Origin: Myxococcaceae bacterium JPH2 | GTDB lineage: Bacteria > Myxococcota > Myxococcia > Myxococcales > Myxococcaceae | Assembly (NCBI GenBank): GCA_016458225.1 | Contig: JAEMGR010000005.1 | Coordinates: 248,001-312,000, forward strand | DNA: 64,000 nucleotides | Direction of reading: 5' to 3' | Translations under genes and position numbers: made by a program | The notes under the pieces: model-generated | What the model was told of the DNA's origin: nothing | The model's database searches: none | What the model saw: the letters and a program-made list of their open reading frames with translations, nothing else | In this document: positions 63,537 through 64,000 of the stretch, in pieces | How the letters are laid out: each line of letters starts with the position of its first letter | How positions within the stretch are numbered: position 1 is the stretch's first letter

Positions 63537-64000
63537 ACCAGACGACCTCCGCGCCCTCGAAGTCAAAGAAGCGCCCGCTCTGCTCCGGCGTGAGCCCGTC
63601 GATGACACGCAACATGCCGCGCACGGAGACCTCGGGCACCACCGGCGCGTCCGGACCGCCCATGTCTGTCTGCACCCAGCCCGGGTGCAGCAGCACGCAG
63701 GAGAAGCCCTCCGCGCGCAAGTCCAACGCCACCGAGCGCACGCCCATGTTCAGCGCGGCCTTGGACATCCGGTAGGCGTACGCACCGCCCTCGGTGTTGG
63801 ACGAGACGGCGCCCATGCGGGAACTCACGTACGCGACTTTGCGTACGGTGCCTTGTCTCAGGGCGGGCAGCAGCGCGGCCGTGATGCGCAGAGGACCGAG
63901 CGCGTTGACCGCGAGCGTGCGAGCCATGTCGTCATAATCCAGCTCGTGCAGGCCCACCCACTGTCCTGGCACACCGGCGTTGTTGATGAGCACATCCACC
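63535..64000 (-). CDS. Short-chain dehydrogenase/reductase, 5' end outside window
   Basis: Only the last 154 or so residues are in the window; the N-terminal NAD(P)-binding GxxxGxG lies beyond position 64000. Visible are LINNAGVPG, the catalytic Ser in YVSSRMG and the Tyr-x3-Lys pair in AYRMSKAALNMG, so the active site is intact. LLHPGWVQTDMGG follows, as in classical SDRs. The substrate is unknown. Confidence 0.88.
   Translation of the reverse strand, partial: VDVLINNAGVPGQWVGLHELDYDDMARTLAVNALGPLRITAALLPALRQGTVRKVAYVSSRMGAVSSNTEGGAYAYRMSKAALNMGVRSVALDLRAEGFSCVLLHPGWVQTDMGGPDAPVVPEVSVRGMLRVIDGLTPEQSGRFFDFEGAEVVW

Overview
The window is high-GC DNA from a bacterium that is very probably a myxobacterium (Myxococcaceae-like). 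The evidence is the density of lipoproteins, a MYXO-CTERM protein with thrombospondin type-3 repeats, a Glt/Nfs-like gliding-type envelope machine with an AgmX-type C-terminus, an FHA-fused sigma54 activator, a cytosolic Ser/Thr kinase, and GTG/TTG starts with tightly overlapping genes. No rRNA, tRNA, insertion sequence or CRISPR array was seen, and no gene-free stretch exceeds 300 bases.

Layout. 0.2-2.4 kb: histidine kinase plus OmpR-type regulator. 2.4-6.4 kb (minus strand): a type VI secretion-type cargo module, made of a DUF2169 gene broken by a frameshift and an in-frame amber codon, a ketosynthase-like pseudo-enzyme, a PAAR-like (DUF4150) protein with a possible deaminase-like toxin tail, and an overlapping SUKH (SMI1/KNR4) immunity gene. 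6.6-20.4 kb: a methyltransferase, secreted and lipoprotein genes, a two-domain amidohydrolase lipoprotein, an FHA-sigma54 activator, an M15 peptidase, and a gluconate-dehydrogenase-like pair (subunit 3 plus a GMC flavoprotein with a four-Cys cluster).

20.5-32.4 kb (minus strand): six co-directional surface genes matching what I recall of the myxobacterial mts/cglD cell-cohesion cluster: beta-propeller/dihaem cytochrome, degenerate vWA lipoprotein, MYXO-CTERM TSP3 protein, two vWA-TSP3 lipoproteins and a PPC-like lipoprotein. A 4 x 30-bp hairpin-forming tandem array lies between the first two. 32.6-44.0 kb (plus strand): a translationally coupled Glt/Nfs-like operon (FHA-TM-TonB-C protein, outer-membrane barrel, TPR proteins, lipoproteins).

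45.0-52.7 kb (minus strand): a haem acquisition operon behind a near-perfect Fur box. It encodes a 53-residue Com-like zinc-ribbon protein, a TonB receptor, a lipoprotein with three HmuY domains, HmuS, HmuT, HmuU and HmuV, and ends at a strong hairpin. 52.8-64.0 kb: housekeeping and envelope genes (aat, CBS/CorC protein, Ser/Thr kinase, glgA, pdxH, two LEA-type-2 lipoproteins, an LVIVD-repeat lipoprotein) and the 3' part of a short-chain dehydrogenase cut by the window edge.

Convergent gene pairs are repeatedly separated by perfect 10-11-bp hairpins without clear T-tracts, which probably serve as two-way terminators.
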